This document shows, piece after piece, positions 1 to 7,788 of a DNA stretch of 64,000 nucleotides (its first letter is position 1; the number at the start of each line of letters is the position of its first letter). This DNA comes from Pseudopedobacter alpinus. GTDB taxonomy: Bacteria > Bacteroidota > Bacteroidia > Sphingobacteriales > Sphingobacteriaceae. The notes beneath the pieces are model-generated. The model did not search any database. It saw only the letters and a program-made list of their open reading frames with translations, and had not been told where the DNA came from. The stretch spans positions 99,043-163,042 of the forward strand of contig NZ_JBHULV010000023.1 of the NCBI RefSeq assembly GCF_042684645.1. Reading direction: 5' to 3'. The translations under genes and the position numbers were made by a program.

Positions 1-275
1 TTCGCTATTAAACCTTTATCCATTAACTTATTTAACAACCTAGATACATTTGGCATCCTATCAATCAATCTCTCTTTTATTAAATTAACAGTAGCCGTTT
101 GGTTTGGCTGCCCAGCTAAAATACTTAAAGCATTAAATTGTTGTAGAGATAAACTTGTGGGCTTTAAAGCAATGGCAATTTTGTTCAATATCCAGTTAGA
201 AGTAAATATCACATTGGTGAAAGCCCTTTGCTGAGGATTTAAAAATTCATGTTTAATTTCTTCTTCTAATTTCAT
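1..275 (-). CDS. MarR-family transcriptional regulator, partial (3' end outside window)
   Basis: The reverse strand is open from an ATG at 275 to the window edge, about 91 codons. It begins MKLEEEIKHEFLNPQQRAF and continues through a helix-turn-helix region containing VNLIKERLIDRMPNVSRLLN followed by KLMDKGLIA, which is typical of the winged-helix DNA-binding domain of MarR regulators (recognition helix, then wing). MarR proteins are usually small dimeric repressors of about 140-160 residues, so roughly the last third is missing. A 24-bp perfect palindrome lies 8 bp upstream of the start, consistent with autoregulation. The target gene is not visible. The family call is fairly secure; ligand and regulon are unknown. 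Confidence 0.8.
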   Translation of the reverse strand, partial: MKLEEEIKHEFLNPQQRAFTNVIFTSNWILNKIAIALKPTSLSLQQFNALSILAGQPNQTATVNLIKERLIDRMPNVSRLLNKLMDKGLIA

Positions 276-282
276 GTGACAA

Positions 283-306
283 AATTAACATCCATGGATG
301 TTAATT
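283..306. promoter_or_regulatory. 24-bp perfect palindrome, probable MarR operator
   Basis: Positions 283-306 read the same on both strands without a mismatch, centred on CCATGG with arms containing TTAACAT and ATGTTAA. It lies just upstream of the MarR start codon on the reverse strand and is well placed to block transcription or initiation. Dimeric MarR proteins bind palindromes of about this size. Binding is inferred from position and symmetry. Confidence 0.6.
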
Positions 307-378
307 CATAATTCTAAAGAGTTTTATTTGCTATAGAAAAGTAAAATTGAAATCTAAAACAGATTCTGAGGAATTAAA

Positions 379-2556
379 TTATGATGCGGTGGATTGTTGC
401 AGGCTTAATTTTTGCAATATTTGATAAAGTGTTTGCTCTTGAAAAGGTTTAATAATATGCCCATTCATTCCGGCGGCAATATAACCAGCCAACTCTTCGG
501 AAATCACATTTGCTGTGATGGCAAAAATAGGAATATTTGCTTTTTCGGAATTGCTATATAATCTAATTTTCTTAGTGAGCTCAACCCCATTCATTACTGG
601 CATTTGTATATCAGTTAATACAGCAGCATATTCATTATCTTCAAATAACTGAAACGCAATTTCGCCGTTTGCAGCCTCATCACAAGCTATACCCCATTTC
701 TTTAGAATGATGGTAAGTAGTTTAATATTCAACAAATTATCATCAACAATTAATACTTTATTAGGGTCTAAATTTAAAGGTTTATGTAACGCAATTGTAG
801 CATTATCATTTTCCGAAGTACTTTCAACCACGCAAACCGGCGCATCAGCAACTGCATAAGGAATATTTACGATAAACCTAGAGCCTTTACCAAATTCACT
901 TTCTACAATTATAGTTCCGTTTTGCGCTTCAATAATTTTTTTAGTGATACTTAAGCCCAAACCACTTCCGTCTTTTCGGTTTTCAGAATTATTATCCAAT
1001 ACCTGCGTAAACTCATCAAACAAAACAGTAATATTTTGTTTAGAGATGCCAACACCCGTATCAATTATTTCTAAGGTAATGTTTGATGCAGAAACTAACT
1101 TGCAGTTTACTGTTACAGAACCTGTACTGGTAAATTTAATGGCGTTGTTAATTAAATTCACAAGTACTTGTTTAAAGCGATATTCATCTCCTTTCAAAAT
1201 AGTACCGTCTTCAAAAAAGAAATTTGCTACTAAATCCAATTTTTTGCTTTGTGCTAAAACCTGCAAAGTATTAACCACATCTTTAACCGCCTTTTGTGGG
1301 TTAAAATTAGTGGCATTTAAATTTAATTTACCCGATTCTAGTTTGGTTAAATCTAAAACATCATTTACCAAAGAAAGCAACATATTTGAAGATTCTGTGA
1401 TAGCACCTATGTAAGACCTACTTTCTTCTTCTGACGGATTTTTAGACAATTGCGAAGAAAAACCAACAATAGAATTTAGGGGTGTTCTAATTTCATGACT
1501 AAGGTGTGCTAAATAATCTCGCTTAAGATTGGTTTGTTTAACTGCATCATTTTTAGCTTCAACAAGCTGATGCTCATAATTATACAATCTCCATATATTA
1601 AATATGATAACCAAAGCTAAAACAAGAGCTAATATTAAAACTATTCTAGTATCACTATTTAAAGATTTAAGGCTGTTTGTTGCATAAACTTTTAACACAC
1701 TGGCGTTTGCTATGTTTTTATTGTATTCTTGAGTTTCTAATTCTTTTAGAATGGTTAAAAGTTCGTTTAACAAAGTCATGTTTGCTACAATAATTTCATT
1801 TTCGCGAGCTTTAACCAGATTTTGATTAGCAACCAACTTTTTGATACTTTGCTTAAACAAACTGTTCATCTTTAACAGTGTTAAACTATCCTGTGTAATT
1901 TTAGTGTTTTGTACTAGGTTATTATTTTTGGTAATAATTGTATCGGCAGTTGCTGTATTTTTATTAACTAATGCAGCACCAATACGTTTAAGCAACCCTT
2001 TCTTTGGCGTGTCATTTACTTGTACAGCTGTATCGGCTTTTTGCGATAAAATAGATTGTATATCGGTTATTTTAAAAGGTTTGAAATAAAAACCTCGACT
2101 TTCTTCAATCTCACTTAACTTATCTGTTGCCAACAATAAAGAGTCATTAATTGCTTTTAGCCTGATAAACAAATCTGTATTTCTTTTTTTATCTTTTACT
2201 AATGCAGTTAAGTTTTTTGTTTGCTGATTTTTTGAATTTAGATTACGATATGCTTGAAGGCTATCAAGCTTAGCCCCTAATAATAAAAGTTGAGATTTAT
2301 AATCTTGATAATAAACAGATTCACGCGTGTTTACATATAACCTAAACTTATTTTCGATATCAAACAAGCTTTCGAAACTGCTGTTAATATCGTGAATGGC
2401 TAAATTATTTTCGCTCAATAAATTAACAGACTCCGACAAGTTTTTAGAAACTTCTTTACGATGGATGGCTACATATACCAATTGCACCAAGGAAAAAGTA
2501 AAAACTGCAATTAATATGTATCTATAGTTAATAGTTTTATATCCCTTCTCAGCCAT
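379..2556 (-). CDS. Hybrid sensor histidine kinase with C-terminal receiver domain
   Basis: A 725-residue inner-membrane hybrid kinase. A transmembrane helix lies near residues 13-31. A long, mostly helical extracytoplasmic region reaches to about residue 300, and a second transmembrane helix (RIVLILALVLALVIIF) follows. The cytoplasmic part has a HisKA domain with the phospho-acceptor in HLSHEIRTPLNS near residue 354. An HATPase_c domain follows, with N box (NLINNAIKF), DTGVGIS and GSGLGLSI. A receiver domain begins KVLIVDDN, and its phospho-aspartate is in LTDIQMPVMNG near residue 648. There is no DNA-binding output domain or partner regulator nearby, so the signal probably passes to an HPt or regulator elsewhere. 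The stimulus is unknown. Confidence 0.9.
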   Translation of the reverse strand: MAEKGYKTINYRYILIAVFTFSLVQLVYVAIHRKEVSKNLSESVNLLSENNLAIHDINSSFESLFDIENKFRLYVNTRESVYYQDYKSQLLLLGAKLDSLQAYRNLNSKNQQTKNLTALVKDKKRNTDLFIRLKAINDSLLLATDKLSEIEESRGFYFKPFKITDIQSILSQKADTAVQVNDTPKKGLLKRIGAALVNKNTATADTIITKNNNLVQNTKITQDSLTLLKMNSLFKQSIKKLVANQNLVKARENEIIVANMTLLNELLTILKELETQEYNKNIANASVLKVYATNSLKSLNSDTRIVLILALVLALVIIFNIWRLYNYEHQLVEAKNDAVKQTNLKRDYLAHLSHEIRTPLNSIVGFSSQLSKNPSEEESRSYIGAITESSNMLLSLVNDVLDLTKLESGKLNLNATNFNPQKAVKDVVNTLQVLAQSKKLDLVANFFFEDGTILKGDEYRFKQVLVNLINNAIKFTSTGSVTVNCKLVSASNITLEIIDTGVGISKQNITVLFDEFTQVLDNNSENRKDGSGLGLSITKKIIEAQNGTIIVESEFGKGSRFIVNIPYAVADAPVCVVESTSENDNATIALHKPLNLDPNKVLIVDDNLLNIKLLTIILKKWGIACDEAANGEIAFQLFEDNEYAAVLTDIQMPVMNGVELTKKIRLYSNSEKANIPIFAITANVISEELAGYIAAGMNGHIIKPFQEQTLYQILQKLSLQQSTAS

Positions 2557-2643
2557 CTTAATTAATAGATTAGTACGTCAAAGATAATAATTTTAGCTAA
2601 GGCTTATTTAATTTATAAAACGGAAACAAAGCAGAAATAAAAT

Positions 2644-2668
2644 GCCTGCATTTTTGTAGAATGCAGGC
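2644..2668 (-). terminator. Hairpin terminator after the amidohydrolase pair
   Basis: GCCTGCATT (2644-2652) and AATGCAGGC (2660-2668) form a perfect 9-bp stem with a 7-nt loop. On the forward strand it is followed by TTTTT, and on the reverse strand by ATTTTATTT. It lies 27 bp beyond the stop of the reverse-strand amidohydrolase gene, so it probably ends that operon. Confidence 0.65.
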
Positions 2669-2695
2669 TTTTTAGAAATTAAATTAATTTAAATT

Positions 2696-3994
2696 TTAAT
2701 CGGCTTTTATGCCATATTTATCAGCATAACGCTTGTAAAGTTGTTTCTGTAAATTATCTAAATTAATTAACCGGCCTTGTATAAAAGCAGTTTCTATATT
2801 GTTTGTTCTCATATCCAAAGCATCGCCAGTAGAAATAATGATGTTTGCATCTTTACCAACTTCTAAACTTCCTGTTTGCGCATCAATACCTAAAATTTTA
2901 GCGTTATTTAAAGTAATTGTAGCTAAAGCTTCTTCTTTGGTTAAACCATAAGCTGCCGCTGTGCCTGCCATAAACGGAAGGTTACGTTGTTGCCAATAAC
3001 CATCAATACTCATCCCTACTAGAACGCCAGCATCATGCAAAATTTTAGCATTTTTATATGGTAAATAAATATCATCATCTTCATTATTTGGTAAAGCTTG
3101 GCTCTCACGCATAATTACAGCAATCTGATGCTCTTTTAAAAAACTTGTAATTTCTGAAGCCTCCTGTGCACCCACCAAAACAGGTTTAATATTAAAGCTT
3201 TCAAAAAACTTAACAGCTATAATAATGTCTTTTTGGTCATTTACATTTACCATTGCTTTTTTAGTGCCATTAAACAAACCTTTTAAAGCATCAAATCTTG
3301 CGTTAAACGTTTGTGGATTACCTAAATTTGCATAAGCTTGGGCTTGTGCTAAATAACTTTGCATTTCCGCCATTTGCTTTTGGTAACGTTCTTTTTGTTG
3401 TTCTTCTGAAGCTCCGCCTCCTCTTCTGCTGGTTCTAGTTTTTGATGTTGGCCAATTAAAATGAACTGCCATATCTAATTTGTAAGCGGCATCTTCCCAA
3501 TTCCAAGCATCTAATTGCACTATAGATGAAGTACCAGAAATTAACCCTCCTTGCGGAGTAGGTTGCGATAATAATATACCGTTAGAACGGATGGTGGCAA
3601 TAATTTTAGAATCGGTATTGTAAGCAATGATAGAACGTACATGTGGGTTTATGTCTCCTGTTTCCGAGATATCACGGGTTGCCCTAACAGATTCTACATC
3701 AACCAAACCTAAACCATTTGCTGGTGCTATAAAACCAGGGTAAATGTGTTTGCCGGTTGCTTTGTAAACAGCAATATCTTGCGGAACAGCATCACCTTCT
3801 TTCACCATTGTTATTTTCCCTTCTGAGAAAAATATGGTGCCGTTTTCTATTACCTTCCCATTACCAATATGTATGGTGCCACCTACAATTGCTATGTTGT
3901 TTTTTTGCTTGGGTGCAGGTGCAATATCAGCTTGTGCAAAAGTTAAGCTACTTGCAAAACTTAATGCTATCATTTGAAATATTAATTTTTTCAT
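2696..3994 (-). CDS. Secreted amidohydrolase-superfamily protein lacking the HxH metal motif
   Basis: A 432-residue protein read from the ATG at 3994. This start gives a clean signal peptide (MKKLIFQMIALSFASSLTFA); a longer reading adds 22 implausible residues. The mature protein resembles the imidazolonepropionase-like amidohydrolases that Bacteroidota often encode in pairs. The usual HxH metal-binding motif after the first beta strands (GFIDxHxH) is replaced by GFIAPANGLG, so the metal site looks incomplete. The C-terminal composite domain is conserved (TLNNAKILGIDAQTGSLEVG, then KDANIIISTGDALD). The larger amidohydrolase gene ends 23 bp upstream, so the two are probably cotranscribed and may form a complex. 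It could be a non-catalytic partner; substrate unknown. Confidence 0.8.
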   Translation of the reverse strand: MKKLIFQMIALSFASSLTFAQADIAPAPKQKNNIAIVGGTIHIGNGKVIENGTIFFSEGKITMVKEGDAVPQDIAVYKATGKHIYPGFIAPANGLGLVDVESVRATRDISETGDINPHVRSIIAYNTDSKIIATIRSNGILLSQPTPQGGLISGTSSIVQLDAWNWEDAAYKLDMAVHFNWPTSKTRTSRRGGGASEEQQKERYQKQMAEMQSYLAQAQAYANLGNPQTFNARFDALKGLFNGTKKAMVNVNDQKDIIIAVKFFESFNIKPVLVGAQEASEITSFLKEHQIAVIMRESQALPNNEDDDIYLPYKNAKILHDAGVLVGMSIDGYWQQRNLPFMAGTAAAYGLTKEEALATITLNNAKILGIDAQTGSLEVGKDANIIISTGDALDMRTNNIETAFIQGRLINLDNLQKQLYKRYADKYGIKAD

Positions 3995-4017
3995 TTTGTT
4001 TTCTTTAAAATAACAGA

Positions 4018-7000
4018 TTAATGAGCTGCAGTTTGGTAATCTTCTTCCATGGTATCGCAAGTATCTAAGGCTGGCTTAGTAGTTACCGGACGTTGAGTTT
4101 TTGAACCACCACTTTTAGAATCTATCATTTTTTGAATTAAGCGAGATTTTTCTGAAACCATAGCTTTTTGTTTTTCTGCATCTTGGTCTATATCCCAATA
4201 CTTAATACCATCAACAAAAGTTTTCTCGGCTTTAGCGTAAACAGATAACGGGTTTGCAGACCAAACTACCAAATCGGCATCTTTACCAACTTTAATGCTA
4301 CCCACTTTATCATCAATATGGAGCATCTTTGCCGGATTTAACGTTACAAATTTAAAAGCCTCTTCTTCGCTCACATTCCCATACTTTACTGCTTTTGCAG
4401 CTTCTTGGTTTAAACGACGAGCCATTTCTGCATCATCAGAATTGAAGGCAGTTAACACTCCGGCACTGTGCATTAATTTACCATTATATGCAATTGCTTC
4501 TGAAACCTCCATTTTATAAGCCCACCAATCTGCAAAGGTAGAACCTGCAATTCCTCTGGCTGCCATTTTATCGGCAACTTTATAGCCTTCTAAAATATGG
4601 GTAAACGTGTTTATCTTAAAGCCTAAACTATCTGCAACATGCATCAACATATTTATTTCTGATTGTACATAAGAGTGGCAAGTGATATGACGATTATCGT
4701 CCAAAATTTCTACCAAAGCATCCAACTCTAAATCTTTACGGGGTTGGCTTAAGCCCGATTTATTTTTTGCACCATTATAAGCTGCCCATTGTGCTTTGTA
4801 TTCTTTAGCCCTAACAAATGCATCAACAAAAACTTGTTCAACACCCATACGAGTTTGTGGAAAACGGATGGTATTAAAATCGCCCCAGTTGCTTTGCTTC
4901 ACATTTTCGCCTAAGGCAAACTTGATAAAACCTTCCCAACCAGTAAATTTCATTTCTTCTGGTGTCTTACCCCATCGTAATTTAATTAATTGGGTTTGCC
5001 CTCCAATTGGATTTGCAGAGCCATGTAATAAATGTGAAGTTGTTACGCCACCACCTAACTGACGGTAAATATTTATATCGTCAGACTCTAAAACATCGCC
5101 AATTCTAACTTCAGAAGTTACCGCTTGCGTACCTTCGTTTACACCGCGGCTAATTGCAATGTGCGAATGCTCGTCAATAATACCCGCAGTTAAATGTTTA
5201 CCAGTAGCATCAATTATTTTTGCACCCGCAGCGTTTAGGTTTTTACCTATAGATTTTATTTTTCCGTTAACAATTAAAACGTCTGTATTTTGCAAAATAC
5301 CATCTTTCTCGTTGGTCCAAACGGTGGCGTTTTTAAATAAAACACTTTCTTGTTTTGGGGTTTCTTTATTACCAAAAGCTATAAATGGAAAAATAACATC
5401 TCCAACTTTAAGCGCTGGCTTTGGTTCTTCTTTTTTAACTTTTTCTGTAAAGGCAGTAGCGTAGGTAGCTGTAAAATTACTTTTATCACCATCTGCATCT
5501 ATAGCCTCGCCTTTTATTACAATAGGTGTTTCAGCGTCTAAGTAACCGGTTAACCTCGTATCGCCAGTTTTGTTCTTATTCAAATCAAAGTAAATGCTTA
5601 CCAAATCGCCGTTACGGGTAATATTACCTTTTACTTTTAAACTATCAGCTCCAGTTTTTTCTAAGTTTAAATCATAAGCGCCTAAACTTCCACCAATTTT
5701 CATAGTGTAAGCACCCATACCGCCAATCACCAAATCGTAATTACCTCTCAAATCTTTCACATCTTTTTGCGCTACAATAAACCTTTTACCTTGCACCCAG
5801 TTTTCGTAAATGATATTGCCTTTTTTGAATAAGGAATCTGATGTGATTAAAAAATTAGCTGCTTTACCAGCACTTAATGTGCCTACTTGATTATCAATTC
5901 CTAAAAATTTAGCTGGTATCTCTGTTAACGATTTTAAAGCCTGTTGCTGTGTTAAACCATGATCTATAGCTAAACGTAGGTTTGTCCAGAAATCTTTAGT
6001 ACTTTCTAAATCTGATGAAGTGATTGCAAATTCAACTCCAGCGTTTTGCATTACCGCAGGGTTTGTTGGTGCTAATTCCCAATGTTTCATTTGTGCGTAA
6101 CTTACACTCCTAGCATCTGCAGGATCTTCAACATCGTAGGCTTTAGGGAAGTTTAAAGGAATAATAAATTTTCCATTTGTTGCTTTAATAGCTGCAATTC
6201 TTTGGTATTCGTCTCCACCAGATTTAAATAAATATTGGGTATTAAACTCGTCGCCAAGCTTATCAGCTCTTAAAACATCTTGCCAACTATTCACTTCAAA
6301 AAGCTGAGTTAAACTTTGTGTTTTGTTAAATTCTGATAAAGACATGTTAAACTCTTTACTTTGGCTTTTGTACCAATTTGCATCTAAATAAGTTTGACGC
6401 ATTAAGGCAATAGCACCCATTAAAGAACTTGGATAATCTGTTTTAGCTGTGCCTTTATTAAAAGAGTAATTTGCAGATACATTATCTTTCAATATCACTA
6501 AATTAGGACTATCATCATTTAATGTAACCACTACTGATGTTCCTCTAGCAATACCATCTTTTATTAAGGTATTAACAGTCCCAAAACCTAATTTTTTTAA
6601 TTCCTCTGCTTTTTTAACATCCACATTAAAAACCGAAGCTGTGCTCATTTCTGGTTTTATTGCTTCGTTCCAAGAATAAGCACCTCCTTTTGTAGAAGTA
6701 AATACAGGTTGAGCACCTCTGCCAAAACTCTGACGAGAACTTTCTGGCACTCCATAATTACTAAAAGCATCAATTAAAGAAGGGTAAATGTATTTCCCTT
6801 TTAAATCAATTACCACGTAACCTTTAGGAATGGTTAAAGCTGTACCAACTTGTTCAATTTTTTGATCTTTAATAATTAGTGTACCGTTTTTAATGGTTTG
6901 CACCGAGTTAATAACAATATTGGCATTTGTAAAAGCAAATTGACCGTTTCGGTAATCTTTAGACCCATTTACAGGATAAGTTTCTTGTGCTTTAACAAAA

Positions 7001-7044
7001 AGACCAACGCTTATAAATAAAATGGTGAGTAATTTTTTCTTCAT
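4018..7044 (-). CDS. Large secreted double-domain amidohydrolase
   Basis: A 1008-residue protein with a signal peptide (MKKKLLTILFISVGLFVKAQ). It appears to hold two amidohydrolase-like modules. The first, about residues 25-430, has LIDAFSNYGVP in place of the metal HxH motif and looks degenerate. A beta-rich linker of about 150 residues follows. The second module, about residues 600-980, keeps the catalytic set: HSH in GIIDEHSHIAIS, histidines in HITCHSYVQSEI and FTHILEGYKVAD, and an aspartate in AFNSDDAE. It ends in the usual composite domain (VGSIKVGKDADLVVWSANPL). Relatives are annotated as imidazolonepropionases or secreted dipeptidase-like enzymes, but the substrate cannot be read here. 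It is first in an operon with the 432-residue partner. Confidence 0.85.
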   Translation of the reverse strand: MKKKLLTILFISVGLFVKAQETYPVNGSKDYRNGQFAFTNANIVINSVQTIKNGTLIIKDQKIEQVGTALTIPKGYVVIDLKGKYIYPSLIDAFSNYGVPESSRQSFGRGAQPVFTSTKGGAYSWNEAIKPEMSTASVFNVDVKKAEELKKLGFGTVNTLIKDGIARGTSVVVTLNDDSPNLVILKDNVSANYSFNKGTAKTDYPSSLMGAIALMRQTYLDANWYKSQSKEFNMSLSEFNKTQSLTQLFEVNSWQDVLRADKLGDEFNTQYLFKSGGDEYQRIAAIKATNGKFIIPLNFPKAYDVEDPADARSVSYAQMKHWELAPTNPAVMQNAGVEFAITSSDLESTKDFWTNLRLAIDHGLTQQQALKSLTEIPAKFLGIDNQVGTLSAGKAANFLITSDSLFKKGNIIYENWVQGKRFIVAQKDVKDLRGNYDLVIGGMGAYTMKIGGSLGAYDLNLEKTGADSLKVKGNITRNGDLVSIYFDLNKNKTGDTRLTGYLDAETPIVIKGEAIDADGDKSNFTATYATAFTEKVKKEEPKPALKVGDVIFPFIAFGNKETPKQESVLFKNATVWTNEKDGILQNTDVLIVNGKIKSIGKNLNAAGAKIIDATGKHLTAGIIDEHSHIAISRGVNEGTQAVTSEVRIGDVLESDDINIYRQLGGGVTTSHLLHGSANPIGGQTQLIKLRWGKTPEEMKFTGWEGFIKFALGENVKQSNWGDFNTIRFPQTRMGVEQVFVDAFVRAKEYKAQWAAYNGAKNKSGLSQPRKDLELDALVEILDDNRHITCHSYVQSEINMLMHVADSLGFKINTFTHILEGYKVADKMAARGIAGSTFADWWAYKMEVSEAIAYNGKLMHSAGVLTAFNSDDAEMARRLNQEAAKAVKYGNVSEEEAFKFVTLNPAKMLHIDDKVGSIKVGKDADLVVWSANPLSVYAKAEKTFVDGIKYWDIDQDAEKQKAMVSEKSRLIQKMIDSKSGGSKTQRPVTTKPALDTCDTMEEDYQTAAH

Positions 7045-7202
7045 AAAAAGGGATTAATTTCTAAATCTAAGCAGTTTTAAATGATTTATATAAGCGCTTT
7101 TGTAAATTTTTTGTGTGTAAAAACAAAAAATCCCTACATTGAGTCTTCAATCTTAATGATTTTAACATCAAAGAACACGGAACAGCAATTGCTTTCCTAA
7201 AA

Positions 7203-7234
7203 AAATCCTGATAATTTTTACATCATCAGGATTT
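7203..7234 (-). terminator. Hairpin terminator after the T9SS lipase-like gene
   Basis: AAATCCTGAT (7203-7212) pairs with ATCAGGATTT (7225-7234). On the reverse strand a run of seven T residues follows the stem. It lies just past the stop codon at 7254, as expected for an intrinsic terminator of that gene. Confidence 0.7.
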
Positions 7235-7253
7235 GGTTTTTGATTTTGAATAA

Positions 7254-7648
7254 CTAGTGCGCTATTATAATTTGCTTTTTGATGGTTTCTTTTCCGTCTG
7301 TTATATGGAGGTAATAAGTACCGTTTTTAAGGTCTTTGGTATTCAATTTTAATGTTTTCTCTCCCTTTTTAGTTTGAGATGAAATTAAAATATCTCCCTT
7401 ATCATTCAATATTTTTATCTCGCGTGTATTACTGTAATTTTGAAATTCTAAATTAAGCTCATTATTAGCAGGGTTAGGATAAATATTAAAATTACCTGTA
7501 CGATAATTATTCATAGAACAATCTAGAGATTCTACTTCTGTTTCCACCCAATCAGATGTGCCACAAGCACCAATTGCCCTTATTTGAAATATGTAATAGC
7601 CTGGAGGAAAATTACCAAAAATATCATCCCCTGGAAATACACTCCCGT
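7254..7648 (-). CDS. C-terminal part of T9SS-secreted protein, with type A sorting domain (5' side lost in assembly gap)
   Basis: The reverse strand is open from the gap edge at 7648 to the stop at 7254. The first part (PPGYYIFQIRAIGACGTSDW) looks like the end of a fibronectin or immunoglobulin-like repeat. The last 80 or so residues are a Por secretion-system (T9SS type A) sorting domain: NFNIYPNPANNELNLEF, then ILNDKGDILIS, then GTYYLHITDGKETIKKQIIIAH. This domain sends cargo through the type IX system and is then removed. A GTG at 7547 could be called as a start, but the upstream frame stays open and sorting domains do not stand alone. This is almost certainly the end of the gene at 7789-10305. 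Confidence 0.8.
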
Positions 7649-7668
7649 NNNNNNNNNNNNNNNNNNNN
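7649..7668. other. Assembly gap (20 N)
   Basis: Twenty consecutive N bases. A round number such as 20 is normally a placeholder, so the true missing length is unknown. The gap falls inside the coding region of the T9SS-secreted lipase-like protein. Confidence 0.98.
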
Positions 7669-7788
7669 ATTAGTTTCTATTGTAAATGAGTTGCCACTAC
7701 TATTATTAGAACACCAATATGGACTTTGATTATCCGAGTTTGTAAAGCTTGGCATACCTAAAGAGGGAGCACCAACATTAATGGTTCT

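Noticed and set aside
944..1414. 156-codon forward ORF inside the histidine kinase gene
   Set aside because: It is antisense to the conserved HisKA/HATPase region, whose motifs are plainly on the reverse strand. It has no homologous features and no start context of its own.
7090..7130. Shared ~20-base text GCGCTT-n-TGTAAATTTTTTG upstream of the 1008-residue amidohydrolase and near 12613-12640
   Set aside because: The match is short and AT-rich, has no fixed relation to a start codon, and could be chance or a poorly defined promoter element.
7254..7547. Stand-alone 97-residue protein starting at GTG 7547
   Set aside because: The frame stays open upstream to the assembly gap and the product is mainly a T9SS sorting domain, which only makes sense at the end of a larger cargo protein.
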